This document shows positions 16,930-25,328 of a stretch of DNA of 64,000 nucleotides, in pieces. Position numbers and translations under genes: made by a program. The stretch comes from Streptosporangium carneum (GTDB lineage Bacteria; Actinomycetota; Actinomycetes; Streptosporangiales; Streptosporangiaceae). The stretch spans positions 1 to 64,000 of the forward strand of contig NZ_BSEV01000023.1 of assembly GCF_027922005.1 (NCBI RefSeq), read 5' to 3'. Numbering within the stretch: position 1 is the stretch's first letter; each line of letters starts with the position of its first letter. The notes below the pieces were generated by a model, which was not told where the DNA came from, searched no databases, and saw nothing but the letters and a program-made list of their open reading frames with translations.

Positions 16930-18213
16930 ATGACCATCACTGTCGATTCGTCACGTCTCTCCCTGGTGCGCGAGGAGTCCACCTACCTGGCGATCCGGAC
17001 CAGCCAGGGCGGCCGGACTGTTTACACGACGCGCATCCCGCTCGCCGACCTCTCGGTCATCCTCACCATCCCTGACCCGATCAAGCCGGACCCGGACAAC
17101 CGCAAGGTAGACATCAACCACGCCAAGGGCTTCGGCCAGTACCTTGCCGACAACCCTGGCTGGGTGGCTCCGGCCCTCCTCATCCGCGACACCGGCGGTT
17201 GTCGTTTCGAGCCGATCAGTGAAGACGGCTCGATCGGTTACCTTACCGTTCCGTGGTCCATTGGCGGCATCGGACGCCTGATCACGATTGACGGCCAGCA
17301 CCGCATCCTCGGCGTCCATTTGGAGAAGAAGCGCATCACGGACGAGGTCTCCCGCGTCGACCGGGAGATCCACCGCGCCAACGAGGCTAAGAAGGCGAAG
17401 CTGGAGCAGGAACGTGAGGCCTTGATCGGCCGAATGCAGCGACTCAAGGACGAGTTTGTCGGCATTGACATCTACGTTGAGCCTGACGGCGTCAAGGGGC
17501 AGCAGATGTTCGTCGACGTTGCGGACAACGCCAAGGGCATCTCCGGCGCTGTCCGGGCCCGCTTCGACACCTCACGTATCGCCAACCGCACGCTCAGCGA
17601 CATCGTCACCCACCCTCTCTTCCTGGGCAAGATTGACATCGAGCGGGACCGGATGACCCTGGCCAACCGCAACCTGATGGGTGCCAAGCACGTTGCCGAC
17701 ATCACGCGGGCCGTTATCGCTGGCCCCGGTGGCCGCGTCAGCAAAAAGGTTGAGTCGCTGACCGATAACGAGGTCATCGAGAGTGTCCGCGGCTTCCTGG
17801 ATGTCATCTCCGTCGCTTTCACTGCGCTCGCGGAGATCACCGAGGAGGATGTCGACAACTACGACCCCTCGCTCTCCGAGAAGAAGAAGAACGAGCCGCC
17901 GGCGCCCCCCACTAAGGCCATGAGGCTGCGTGAGTCCTCGCTCCTGGGCTCGGTGGGCATGCTCCGGGTCATCGGCGGCGTCTACCGCAACCTGCGCGAG
18001 GACGGAGCCGAGGACGGTGACATCCAGGAATTCTTCAAGCGGCTTGACCGGCATATGGCCGCACCGGTCACCGAGGACAGCCTCTGGCGTACTACGGCTG
18101 CGAACGAGGACTTCGAGCCGAACGCCTCCGCCCCGATCATGCGTCAGCAGAACGTAGTACACCTGACCAAGGTGATTACTGACTGGTACAAGAAGCCCCC
18201 GGCCGCCATCTGA
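16930..18213 (+). CDS. DGQHR-domain (DndB-like) protein
   Basis: 427 aa. The signature DGQHR is at residues 121-125 (LITIDGQHRILG), followed by a charged coiled-coil (about 140-180), FVDVADNAKGISGAVRARFD, and an RTTAANEDF-type segment near the end. DGQHR proteins are ParB-like-fold relatives that include DndB, the regulator of DNA phosphorothioation; they are common on actinomycete mobile elements. No dndA, C, D or E genes are present here, so a Dnd role is not supported. Transcription probably ends at the hairpin 18232-18258. An upstream palindrome suggests repression by an island regulator. Confidence 0.85.
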   Translation: MTITVDSSRLSLVREESTYLAIRTSQGGRTVYTTRIPLADLSVILTIPDPIKPDPDNRKVDINHAKGFGQYLADNPGWVAPALLIRDTGGCRFEPISEDGSIGYLTVPWSIGGIGRLITIDGQHRILGVHLEKKRITDEVSRVDREIHRANEAKKAKLEQEREALIGRMQRLKDEFVGIDIYVEPDGVKGQQMFVDVADNAKGISGAVRARFDTSRIANRTLSDIVTHPLFLGKIDIERDRMTLANRNLMGAKHVADITRAVIAGPGGRVSKKVESLTDNEVIESVRGFLDVISVAFTALAEITEEDVDNYDPSLSEKKKNEPPAPPTKAMRLRESSLLGSVGMLRVIGGVYRNLREDGAEDGDIQEFFKRLDRHMAAPVTEDSLWRTTAANEDFEPNASAPIMRQQNVVHLTKVITDWYKKPPAAI

Positions 18214-18231
18214 TCCACCAGCAGCACCGGG

Positions 18232-18258
18232 GCCCCTCCATATCTCACGCGGAGGGGC
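18232..18258 (+). terminator. terminator of the DGQHR gene
   Basis: Stem GCCCCTCC (18232-18239) and GGAGGGGC (18251-18258), 11-nt loop, 19 bp past the stop, followed by TCCTTCC. Confidence 0.75.
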
Positions 18259-18878
18259 TCCTTCCACATCGCGCCAGCATGCCTCGGCCCCAATCAGGGA
18301 GGTCGTAAGTTCTTAAAACGCCGAGTGGCTGGAGGTGCCTCTCGACGTTGCAGAGGGCCGTACCCTGGCGAAGGTTCTGTTGAAGTAAGGGAAAGAAGTA
18401 TTATTCAGGCACATATCAGTCCGCTGCTCAATGCGGTCGTGTTCTAAGAATCCCATCTTGAACTGACCCGGCTTCTGTTCGCTGACTTCGATACGTTCGT
18501 CTTGGGCATTATCGTCGGCCCTTCCTCCTTACAGTCGCGCTCGACGGTACGGTCCGCAGGCATGTTTCCGACTTCCTGTTGTTGATCCGACTGGTTCAGT
18601 GATCGTTGACGTCAAGCTTGCCGACCACGTGGCGGCGCCGAAAGTAGTTGTCACCTCCGTCTCGGACTCGACAAGTGGTTGAATCTCGCGGCTGGCGCTA
18701 CGAGTGATGGAGCGAGGCGGAACTGTGCGCGACTGAACCGGACACCTCATGGCAGCCCTCATGCGGCGCGTCATGAGCGCACAGGTTGGCGACATCGAAC
18801 AAGTGCCCGAACTCGGCTCACATGAAGCGCTAGCATCTCGTCTTGCTTTTACTCTACGTGTCAGGAGTGTCCCGAATC
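18259..18878. other. 620-bp intergenic region
   Basis: No supported gene on either strand. A short minus-strand frame (18529-18795) has no ribosome site. A single half-site TCGACAA lies near 18666. It presumably holds the promoter of the gene starting at 18879. Confidence 0.35.
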
Positions 18879-20918
18879 GTGACCGCTGAAGTGTTATCCG
18901 AGTATCCGGATCCGCCTACACCCGACACTGTCGACCGCCTGGTCGAGGCCGCGTTGGCTACTGATGGCATCAATGTGCCCCGCGAGGCGCTGACGGCCGC
19001 ATTTGTCTACGTTGCCGAGCCGGTCGAGCACCTAATCACTAGCGAACGAGGCCGCGAACAAATCCACCCCTCTCGCCTGCGCCCCATTCGTGCCGGCGGC
19101 GAAGACGCCTTGGAGCTTTCCCTGCGGCTGCTTGGCTGTGCCGGTAGTACCTGGGAACGTAACGAGCGCAACGACACTTATTGGGCCTCCCCGGCCGACC
19201 CGGCCTCGGCCACCGCAAAGTGGATGCTTCCGCCCATCGAGGTCTGGCATGGTCCGGACGGCAAACCAACAGCCGCGCTGAGCGTCACAATGACGAGTGC
19301 CGAGCGCGTTGTCGAGGTGGTCAAGCGCTCCGCGGAACTGCTCGCCGAAGGCGACGGCCGTCGCGGCTACGATCTCACCGCCGACCTGCTGCTGAGCGGG
19401 CAGGAGGACTCCTGCATGATGGTCGCCCAGGTCTATCGCACCCCTGAGGGCGATTTCTGGGCCTGGCCCACCGTCAAGGGCAACAACCGGACGAAGAGTC
19501 GCCATCAGATCCTGAACACCAACCAGACGGCGCTGCTCACGGCGCCGGACGTGACTGCTGCCCTTCAGTTGTGGGTGGACGAGCGCAATGCTGAGCTGAA
19601 GCATGCCGATTCAGATGAGTACTCGGCGCGACTCGCGCTCCAGGTCGCCGTCGTGGAGACCCGGCTCGTTGTCGGTTGCACCAAGCCCGAACTGCTGTAC
19701 CAGACGGTGCAGACTGGGAATCGGCGCGACCACATCCACGCAAACTTGGAATTCACGGCAAGCAATCAGGACCGCGCGATCGGCCGTCGTGTCTTGGAGG
19801 AGTACCGGGTCGCCGGGATCCTCGACGACACCGTGTTCGGGGTGCTCGCTGGAGACCTGCCGATCACACGGTTGCGCGAGTGTCCACCCGATGCTGGCGT
19901 CTGTGAGCAGCGAGACCTGCGCTGCATGCTGTTGCTCGCTCAATTCTTCCCTGTCGCAGGAGACAGCCGCCGCCGTCCTCTGATCCGCAAAGCGATGGCG
20001 GAGCCTTACGGCGAGTTGCTGAACTCACAGCACACGACCGAGCGGTTGCGGGCCTACTCTGCGCTGTGCTCGGTGAGCTGGCCAGAGGCGTGGAACCCGC
20101 GTGTGGACGACAACACCGTCCCAGTTGTCAATGCCCGGCGTGGCGTCACACTCAGCGGTAAGAGCGCCGTGCAGTTGCTGACTGTCGCGGACAAAGACGC
20201 CGATGCGTTCGATGAGCTGCTCCGTTATCGGGCGCCACAGTGGCTGGCCGCGTTCAAGCTCGCCGACGCCGATCGCGGTTCCATGGGCGCCCAGGCTAAC
20301 CGCGGCGCAGACGACCAGTCCGGGGCCAGCGTTCGGGCCCGGCGCGGTATCCCGGATGTGCTCGCTGCCATGAACGCCCGACGGGCGCAGGCAGTGGGGC
20401 TGATGCGCGAAATGGCCACCGCGATGGAGGAGGGGCGTGCTCCGCGGCGCGTTGACCCTTTAGGGCACGCCGACGCCGCTGGCATGGTCGCCGATCAGGC
20501 GTGGTTCGACGACGCTTTCCCCAAGGGAAAGGGCCTGCGCCTGCCTAAGCCTCCGTACACCGAACCCTCCAAGCCTCCGCACACCGCACCTTCGTCCGCG
20601 CCGACGGCTGGCAGGCAGGTGCAGCAGCCGTTGTTTCGTGGGGCGCCGCCGCCCAGCGACCGTGAACTCGCCGATAGAAGGAAGGCGGGTGTACGAAATC
20701 TGCTGGACCAGATCGAGTCCCTCACCAGGGATTTGGTGACGCGGGTCGATGACGCACGCAGCCATGCTGCCGCAGCTGGCATGATCCCGGCTTGGGAGGC
20801 GAACGAATCCGAGCGCCTCAACGTCCAGGCAGGAAACATCATTGAGAGCTTGAAGCATGCCGTGGAGGGCACTCGGCCGCCCGAAGAGGGCCTCGCGATT
20901 AGGCCGCTACCGCGATGA
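18879..20918 (+). CDS. large unknown protein with a KGNNR motif, partner of the DGQHR gene
   Basis: 679 aa from GTG 18879, with CAGGAG 11 bp upstream; TTG 18843 is the outermost option. No family is recognised. Around residues 200-215 it has WAWPTVKGNNRTKSRHQI, which recalls the DGQHR/ParB-type loop (G-x-x-R), so a distant ParB-like fold is possible. A central helical region has two Cys (CPPDAGVCEQRDLRC), and the last 150 residues are a Pro-rich linker and a coiled helix. Downstream of and same strand as the DGQHR gene; the two may work together. Codon use is slightly less GC-biased than in the chromosome. Confidence 0.7.
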   Translation: MTAEVLSEYPDPPTPDTVDRLVEAALATDGINVPREALTAAFVYVAEPVEHLITSERGREQIHPSRLRPIRAGGEDALELSLRLLGCAGSTWERNERNDTYWASPADPASATAKWMLPPIEVWHGPDGKPTAALSVTMTSAERVVEVVKRSAELLAEGDGRRGYDLTADLLLSGQEDSCMMVAQVYRTPEGDFWAWPTVKGNNRTKSRHQILNTNQTALLTAPDVTAALQLWVDERNAELKHADSDEYSARLALQVAVVETRLVVGCTKPELLYQTVQTGNRRDHIHANLEFTASNQDRAIGRRVLEEYRVAGILDDTVFGVLAGDLPITRLRECPPDAGVCEQRDLRCMLLLAQFFPVAGDSRRRPLIRKAMAEPYGELLNSQHTTERLRAYSALCSVSWPEAWNPRVDDNTVPVVNARRGVTLSGKSAVQLLTVADKDADAFDELLRYRAPQWLAAFKLADADRGSMGAQANRGADDQSGASVRARRGIPDVLAAMNARRAQAVGLMREMATAMEEGRAPRRVDPLGHADAAGMVADQAWFDDAFPKGKGLRLPKPPYTEPSKPPHTAPSSAPTAGRQVQQPLFRGAPPPSDRELADRRKAGVRNLLDQIESLTRDLVTRVDDARSHAAAAGMIPAWEANESERLNVQAGNIIESLKHAVEGTRPPEEGLAIRPLPR

Positions 20919-21323
20919 CACCAGCCTGCCTGCGCACAACTGTCGGCTGCGCGTAGGCAGGCCGGGTGCTTCGAGTTCGGATCACAACAGAGCTTCCGGT
21001 CTCAGAGAGGGAAGGCCGCGCCACGAGCAACCGACCTCCTAGTCTGAGGCACTCTGAGGCGCTGCCCGTCGGCAGATCGGAACCCGGCCGTCATGACTAC
21101 AGAAGCCAACACGAGGAGATGCTGCTGATCCTGAGACAAGAGCATCCTGCCACGGTGTGAGATGCCCTAGAACCTGCTGGTCAGTGCCCCTGTGTCACGA
21201 GCCGTGAGGTTCTACACCGCGCTCGCAGCTACCCGGCCTCCAATGGGGGCCTTGCGAGCGCGGTCTGATCTTGGAGGTGTCAAACCGGATGGAACTGGGA
21301 TGTTCAGGACTATGCTGCCCGAT
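20919..21323. other. 405-bp gap without a supported gene
   Basis: Open frames here are short, lack ribosome sites and do not look like protein. Nothing else stands out. Confidence 0.35.
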
Positions 21324-21569
21324 ATGGGCACGTCTCCGGACGCCGCCCAGCACTGCCAGGCCGCCACCTGCGGCCAACCGGCCGCCTTCTCTCTGCGCTA
21401 TCAGGAACGTGGGCAACTCATCAGGTTCGTGCTCTGCGAACCCGACCTTGATGTCAAGAGCTGGGATGTAGGCCAGTCACCTATGGTCGGCTCGCGACCA
21501 TACCCGCGGTTTCCCGTCCGGAGCGTCGGCCGATCATGTTCGAGGCAGGCGACGGGGACGAGGAGTTGA
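21324..21569 (+). CDS. small Cys-containing hypothetical protein
   Basis: 81 aa from ATG 21324; the frame is open from 21192. The segment CQAATCGQPAAFSLRYQERGQLIRFVLC looks like a small zinc-ribbon or beta hairpin (Cys-x4-Cys and a later Cys). The C-terminal third is low in complexity and may be out of frame with the original protein. No clear ribosome site. Function unknown. Confidence 0.35.
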   Translation: MGTSPDAAQHCQAATCGQPAAFSLRYQERGQLIRFVLCEPDLDVKSWDVGQSPMVGSRPYPRFPVRSVGRSCSRQATGTRS

Positions 21570-21802
21570 AGATTGACTACATCTTCTTCGCCAGCTCGGA
21601 TTCCTGGAGCCGCCTCCTTGGCGGGCCGCGACCGTTCGAGTGGCCGAGTAAGGCCACTGTGCTGCTCCTCGGGGCGAGAACCGTGCCCAAGATCCAGAAA
21701 CCGTGGGACCTACTCTCGAGAGCAGTAGGTATCACGGCTGCCCCCTGAGCCGGTGCCCGGCCTCGGCCCTGACTCTCTGAGCCCTCCCAGCCTGGGGCCC
21801 CG

Positions 21803-21836
21803 GGCGCGCTTGCGCGCCTGGTCTACGAAGTAGACC
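21803..21836. repeat. two adjacent perfect hairpins
   Basis: GGCGCGC / GCGCGCC (21803-21809 and 21812-21818, 2-nt loop) is followed directly by GGTCTAC / GTAGACC (21820-21826 and 21830-21836, 3-nt loop). An AT- and pyrimidine-rich tract follows (21838-21860). Could be a terminator, a nick or origin structure. Confidence 0.6.
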
Positions 21837-21864
21837 TCTCCTAATACTCTCCTCTCTTTATGGA

Positions 21865-21945
21865 GGACATCTGTGACACATCTGGGAGGACATCCCTGAC
21901 ACGGTGACCGGACATCTCTGACCCAGATGAGGGCACCGGTGACAC
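21865..21945. repeat. four iteron-like direct repeats, 22-23 bp apart
   Basis: GGACATCTGTGACAC (21865), GGACATCCCTGACAC (21888), GGACATCTCTGACCC (21910) and a diverged GGCACCGGTGACAC (21932) share GGACATC-NN-TGAC. The 22-23 bp spacing is two helical turns, as in Rep-binding iterons. A rival reading is the end of an IS481-type insertion sequence, whose termini carry similar TGTCA-GATGTCC words; no transposase is nearby. Confidence 0.65.
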
Positions 21946-22021
21946 AACAGACGAGGCTGAGATCCCGGCCAGCGCGACCTGCAGACCCTACAAAATCCGC
22001 CGCCTGCATACCAACTCGGAA

Positions 22022-22038
22022 TTGTCGACTCTCGACAA
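22022..22038. promoter_or_regulatory. palindrome TTGTCGA-CTC-TCGACAA
   Basis: Perfect 7-bp arms at 22022-22028 and 22032-22038. Same arms as the site at 16815-16833, different spacer. It lies between the direct repeats and the Rep-like gene, about 165 bp before its start. Confidence 0.65.
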
Positions 22039-22147
22039 ATATCCCAACTTGATTGCGATGCGCGCCGTCGTGAAAGCATCATCTGTCATGATCACGATTG
22101 ACACTGAAAAAGATCATCCTGCTACGCTGAATCGAAGACGGAAAAGA

Positions 22148-22176
22148 AGCCCGCGCGCTCTGCCAAGCGCCGGGCT
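22148..22176 (+). promoter_or_regulatory. leader hairpin of the Rep-like gene
   Basis: AGCCCGCGCGCT (22148-22159) pairs with AGCGCCGGGCT (22166-22176) with one bulged base and a 6-nt loop, 28 bp before the ATG. It may act as an attenuator or mRNA stabiliser. Confidence 0.45.
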
Positions 22177-22203
22177 GGTGAGACGAAGTCTGGAGCTTCA
22201 TCT

Positions 22204-23115
22204 ATGTCCATCGTAGCAGGCGAAAAGCAGGACAAGCGGTATTCGCAGCTCCCTGCGACCGTCAGCCACTCGCGACACCTTCGCCCCTTGGATGTCATCG
22301 TCTGGGCATACATCGACTGCCGAAAATGGCGAGATGCCGGTTCCGTTGTCTGGCCTCTTCTCAAGGCTGATGAGATCGCCAATGCGCTATCCGTGTCAAC
22401 CAGCTCGGTGAATCGCGCTGTCCGTAATCTCCGAAAATTCGGCTTCTTGGAAACGATGCGGACGCAGACTGGTAACCGCATGATCCTCGGAGCGCGGGCC
22501 AATGCTCCTGATACGTTTCGCGGCCGTCAGGCTGGAGATCCGGAGAAGGATTTCACACGCCTTCCCTTGTTGCTCATCACGTCAGGCGTTGAGAAGTTGA
22601 GCCTGCTCGTGTGGGTCCTCCTCGACCGCAGGAAGGGGGCTGGCAAGACGGTCTCCCTCACCCAGGCGACGCTGGCCAAGATGCTTCAGGTGGATGTTCG
22701 CACGGTCCGCCGAGCGATTGAAGAGCTCCAGAAATGCGGCCTCGTCGCGGTGTACCGCCAGGGGTACAAGCGTGCAAACTGGTATTCACTGAGCAGTGAG
22801 CTGGCGATGCGCAAGGAACCGCATCCCATGGAGAGCAATCCTGTTAATCGAATTTTCTATGCTTGGGCACGTGCTGCCTTCAAGGAGGTGGAGCGCGCGC
22901 GAGGGTGGGTATCTGAAAACCCGGAAAAGTTCCGAGAAATGCTTGGGCTGATCCGGGAGGCCCTCCCTCTGTATAGTGAGACTGACATCAGGAGCGTGAT
23001 TTACCTGGCAGTGAAGGGGCGTGATCCAGCTGGGCTGTTTTACGCGCTTCTCCTTGAAATGGTGGACGATGCCTATGGCGAGGCGAACGGGCCTGCCTTG
23101 CCTGAAGCGTCTTGA
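22204..23115 (+). CDS. twin winged-helix protein, Rep-like
   Basis: 303 aa. Two similar winged helix-turn-helix units are seen: residues about 55-95 (LKADEIANALSVSTSSVNRAVRNLRKFGFLE) and about 155-200 (LTQATLAKMLQVDVRTVRRAIEELQKCGLVAVYRQG). The C-terminal 90 residues are helical. This double wHTH plan is that of plasmid RepA/DnaD-type initiators and also of some phage replication or regulatory proteins. It lies just after four direct repeats and a palindrome, the usual order for an origin with its initiator, so a replication role is plausible. GGAG about 9 bp before ATG 22204 sets the start. G+C is visibly lower than in flanking chromosome. Confidence 0.7.
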   Translation: MSIVAGEKQDKRYSQLPATVSHSRHLRPLDVIVWAYIDCRKWRDAGSVVWPLLKADEIANALSVSTSSVNRAVRNLRKFGFLETMRTQTGNRMILGARANAPDTFRGRQAGDPEKDFTRLPLLLITSGVEKLSLLVWVLLDRRKGAGKTVSLTQATLAKMLQVDVRTVRRAIEELQKCGLVAVYRQGYKRANWYSLSSELAMRKEPHPMESNPVNRIFYAWARAAFKEVERARGWVSENPEKFREMLGLIREALPLYSETDIRSVIYLAVKGRDPAGLFYALLLEMVDDAYGEANGPALPEAS

Positions 23116-23238
23116 AGTGTTGCCAGGCCAACGGCGGTGCCGTCCAGTGCGGGCCGCTGATATCACGGCAGAGTTGGGATGCGTCAACTAAATCGCGCGA
23201 ATTGACATCGAAGTTGGGATGCGGTTTAGCGTCGGGGC

Positions 23239-23394
23239 GTGGCAGAGATTGACTGGTCGAAGCATCCAAGTGAGTGCACCGAGGCGGAGCGATGGAACCG
23301 CTTCTACTCGGTGCTGGCGATGGGGCTTGTCGAAGCGTGGAGGGAAGGTCGTCTGGTCGACGGCCAGGCGGCCGACACCCCTGCGGCTGCCTAG
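23239..23394 (+). CDS. small acidic protein beside the integrase
   Basis: 51 aa from GTG 23239: begins VAEIDWSKHPSECTEAERW and ends GQAADTPAAA. It is a compact amphipathic protein with many Trp, Glu and Arg, fitting a real small gene. Its TAG and the integrase TAG share the palindrome CTAG (23391-23394), so the two genes meet tail to tail. Small proteins next to serine integrases are sometimes recombination directionality factors; here that is only a guess. Confidence 0.55.
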   Translation: MAEIDWSKHPSECTEAERWNRFYSVLAMGLVEAWREGRLVDGQAADTPAAA

Positions 23395-24836
23395 TACGGG
23401 ACGACTTCCCACCGTCCACCTGGATGGCCGGCCGGGTGAAGGATGATTTCCCTGATCACCTGCTTGAGGGCCTGCCTCTTCCTGTCATCTGAGAGGCTTG
23501 GCCAGGCGTTACGCAGGTCCTTGTAGAAGGTCACCGGAACCTCGGTCCGATCTTCGCGAAGCTCCTCCAGAGTGATCCTAGCTTGCCGCTGCTCGCCCTC
23601 GCGTTTGGCCTTCCGCTCCAAGTACTTGGCCTTCGACATTCCGCCGGACTCGTAGAGGTCGAGAAGCCGATCCAGGGCGGCGCCGGTCTCAGAGATCACC
23701 TTCTCCAGTCGCCGAATCTCGGCCGCCTCCCGGTTCACGGTCGCGGCCTTCTTCGCCAGACGTTCGACCTTCCCGCCGTCGGTTGCCCGCTCTTCCAGCC
23801 AGGCCAGGACGGCTGCTTCGCCGAGGTGAAGGAGGCTGTATACGCCCTTGCACTGCTTGGTGACTAGGCCCTGACACCGGAACATGACCTCTCCGGCCTT
23901 ACGCGGTGTGCCGGTGGCGCCGCACTTGAACTTGAAGCATCGGCCGCACATGATCAGTCCGGACAGCGAGTACTTCGCCTTCGGGTCGGCCCAGTTTCGC
24001 CCGAGGCTGGCCAGCCGCTTCCGCTTGTACGCCTCCCAGAGTTCGGCCGAGATGAGCGGATTGTGGGCGCCGGGGAACCAGTCCCAGTTGTCGAACCTCT
24101 TGGACTTACTCTCCGGCTTGCGCTTCCGGATCAGCCCTGCTGCGAAACCGGAGTCCATGATCATTATCCAGCGGCTGTTATCCAGGATGTCGTCGTTCGG
24201 TGCACGGATGCCGACCTCGGCCATGTCCCGTACCACGGCCCGGAGCTTCTCCCCGGCTACCCAGCGCTCGTACACCTCTGCCAGGGCCGGGCCGTTCAGC
24301 TCCTCGTCGGGTCGGAATCCTTTGCCGTCCTTCACGTAGCCGAACCGCGCGTGACCGTTGTGGGGGAGGCCCATGCGTAGCCGTACGGCGTGAGTGTCCT
24401 TCCATGAATCGGAGATCATGTCCGACTGGAGCTCGGCGACGCTGAGCATCTGGTTCCTGCTGAAGCGGCCCATGGTGGTCCGGCCGTCCCCGGGCTCGGT
24501 AGCGGCGATGACCTCACCGCCGGCTTCTTCCTCCAGTTCATGGATGTTGGCCAACGACAGGCGCATGTTCCGGCCGAAGCGATTCCACTTCCACACTCCG
24601 ACGACTTCGTAGTCTCCTCGCCGGACCTCCTGGATCATCTGTCTGATCTTGCGCTCGGCGAATCCGCGGCCGGACTTGTCCAGATCCATCACGACGTCGA
24701 GCAGTTCGATGTTCTCTCGCTCGAACAGTCTCCGGATGGCATCCTCTTGGATCTCCGGGGAGAAGAGCTCTTCGCGGCCCATGATGGCCGACACCCTGAC
24801 GTACCCTTTGCCGCGACGACGGCGCTGCTGAACCAT
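23391..24836 (-). CDS. large serine recombinase/integrase
   Basis: 481 aa. The resolvase-type N-terminal domain has the nucleophile Ser16 in YVRVS and the DLDKSGRGFAERKIRQMIQE and WKWNRFGRN motifs; a recombinase domain follows (about 165-260), then a zinc ribbon (MCGRCFKFKC ... FRCQGLVTKQC) and a coiled coil (about 350-430). It is shorter than the 605-aa phiC31 enzyme and not closely like it. The gene begins about 80 bp inside the proposed right end, transcribed inward, as expected of an element integrase. It should have inserted the island into pirin. After insertion it lies directly downstream of the resident pirin promoter, which could drive it. Confidence 0.93.
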   Translation of the reverse strand: MVQQRRRRGKGYVRVSAIMGREELFSPEIQEDAIRRLFERENIELLDVVMDLDKSGRGFAERKIRQMIQEVRRGDYEVVGVWKWNRFGRNMRLSLANIHELEEEAGGEVIAATEPGDGRTTMGRFSRNQMLSVAELQSDMISDSWKDTHAVRLRMGLPHNGHARFGYVKDGKGFRPDEELNGPALAEVYERWVAGEKLRAVVRDMAEVGIRAPNDDILDNSRWIMIMDSGFAAGLIRKRKPESKSKRFDNWDWFPGAHNPLISAELWEAYKRKRLASLGRNWADPKAKYSLSGLIMCGRCFKFKCGATGTPRKAGEVMFRCQGLVTKQCKGVYSLLHLGEAAVLAWLEERATDGGKVERLAKKAATVNREAAEIRRLEKVISETGAALDRLLDLYESGGMSKAKYLERKAKREGEQRQARITLEELREDRTEVPVTFYKDLRNAWPSLSDDRKRQALKQVIREIILHPAGHPGGRWEVVPY

Positions 24837-24907
24837 GGGGGAACTAAGTACCTCTATGTGCCTGAACGAGGGGTTGTGTCCCGGAGGGTATCAGCGATCT
24901 AGTTCTT

Positions 24908-24924
24908 TGGAGTACCCTGCACCG
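24908..24924. other. right attachment junction (attR-type)
   Basis: Island sequence (TTTGGAGTAC) meets resident pirin (CTGCACCGGCGG) here; the presumed crossover dinucleotide is CC at 24916-24917 on the plus strand. The element arm outside it, 24837-24915, separates the junction from the integrase gene. Confidence 0.6.
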
Positions 24925-25037
24925 GCGGTCATCCACTGGGTGTCGCCGTCCGCGATGACCCCGCCGCCGCCGTGGGAGTCCTGGTGGACGAACGTGCCGT
25001 CGATGATGTAGGTGACGGTCTCGAAGCCGCGGTGCGG

Positions 25038-25071
25038 GTGCCACGGCGTGCCCTTGGGCTCGCCCGGCGCG
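25038..25071. other. phiC31 attB-like sequence in truncated pirin
   Basis: Second copy of the 34-bp phiC31 attB-like segment, again about 31 of 34 matches as recalled. The chromosome therefore carries two such sites about 20 kb apart in the same orientation. Confidence 0.6.
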
Positions 25072-25305
25072 TAGTCCACCTCGCCCATCTGGTCCATCAT
25101 GATGAACGGGTCGAGGTACTCGGGCTTGATGGTGGCCAGGGCCTTGCGGACCGGGAAGCCCTCGCCCTCGAAGCCGCTCGGCGCGGTCTCGACGGCGAGC
25201 ACCTTCCGGCCGATCCCCAGGTTCTCCGGGATACGGGGCAGGGCCAGGATGTTGTCGACGGTCACGGCGGGCATGTGGTGCTCCTTCCTGTGGAGTTCAC
25301 CGTCG

Positions 25306-25328
25306 TCAACTCAGTTGATATTTCAACT
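25306..25328 (-). promoter_or_regulatory. three-half-site operator upstream of truncated pirin
   Basis: TCAACT (25306-25311), AGTTGA (25313-25318) and TCAACT (25323-25328), identical to the array at 5274-5296. This is the resident promoter region. Confidence 0.65.

Larger units (their letters stand above)
4884..24916. mobile_element. about 20 kb serine-integrase island inserted in pirin
   Basis: The ends are set by comparing the two pirin copies. On the minus strand the left copy reads GGATCTGGCCTG and the right reads GGTGCAGGGTAC; sequence is shared up to the GG of a Gly codon and diverges after it, so the crossover is placed at plus-strand CC 4883-4884 and 24916-24917. The integrase gene lies just inside the right end. 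The island carries its own pirin 5' half and promoter at the left end, which restores the target gene. Contents: conflict-type ATPases, sigma-factor operon, DGQHR protein, Rep-like protein, tyrosine recombinase. The exact crossover is inferred; another shared GG a few bases away is possible. Confidence 0.8.
24891..25274 (-). pseudogene. truncated pirin 5' half (resident copy)
   Basis: The first 120 codons of pirin, identical in plan to the intact copy (about 95% of residues), end at MTAGAG and run into seven island-encoded residues (YSKELDR) and a stop. This is the resident 5' half cut off by the insertion; its start, ribosome site and promoter are intact, so a 127-aa truncated cupin could still be made. 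The fold lacks the second cupin and the end of the first. Confidence 0.92.

Noticed and set aside
16930-18213. A DNA phosphorothioation (Dnd) locus
   Set aside because: Only a DGQHR protein is seen; dndA, dndC, dndD and dndE are absent.
4884-24916. A phiC31-like prophage
   Set aside because: The target gene is the same, but there are no capsid, portal, terminase, tail or lysis genes, and the integrase is 481 aa and unlike phiC31's.
4884-24916. A classical actinomycete integrative conjugative element
   Set aside because: No FtsK/TraB-type translocase or Spd genes were found; only a Rep-like protein is present.
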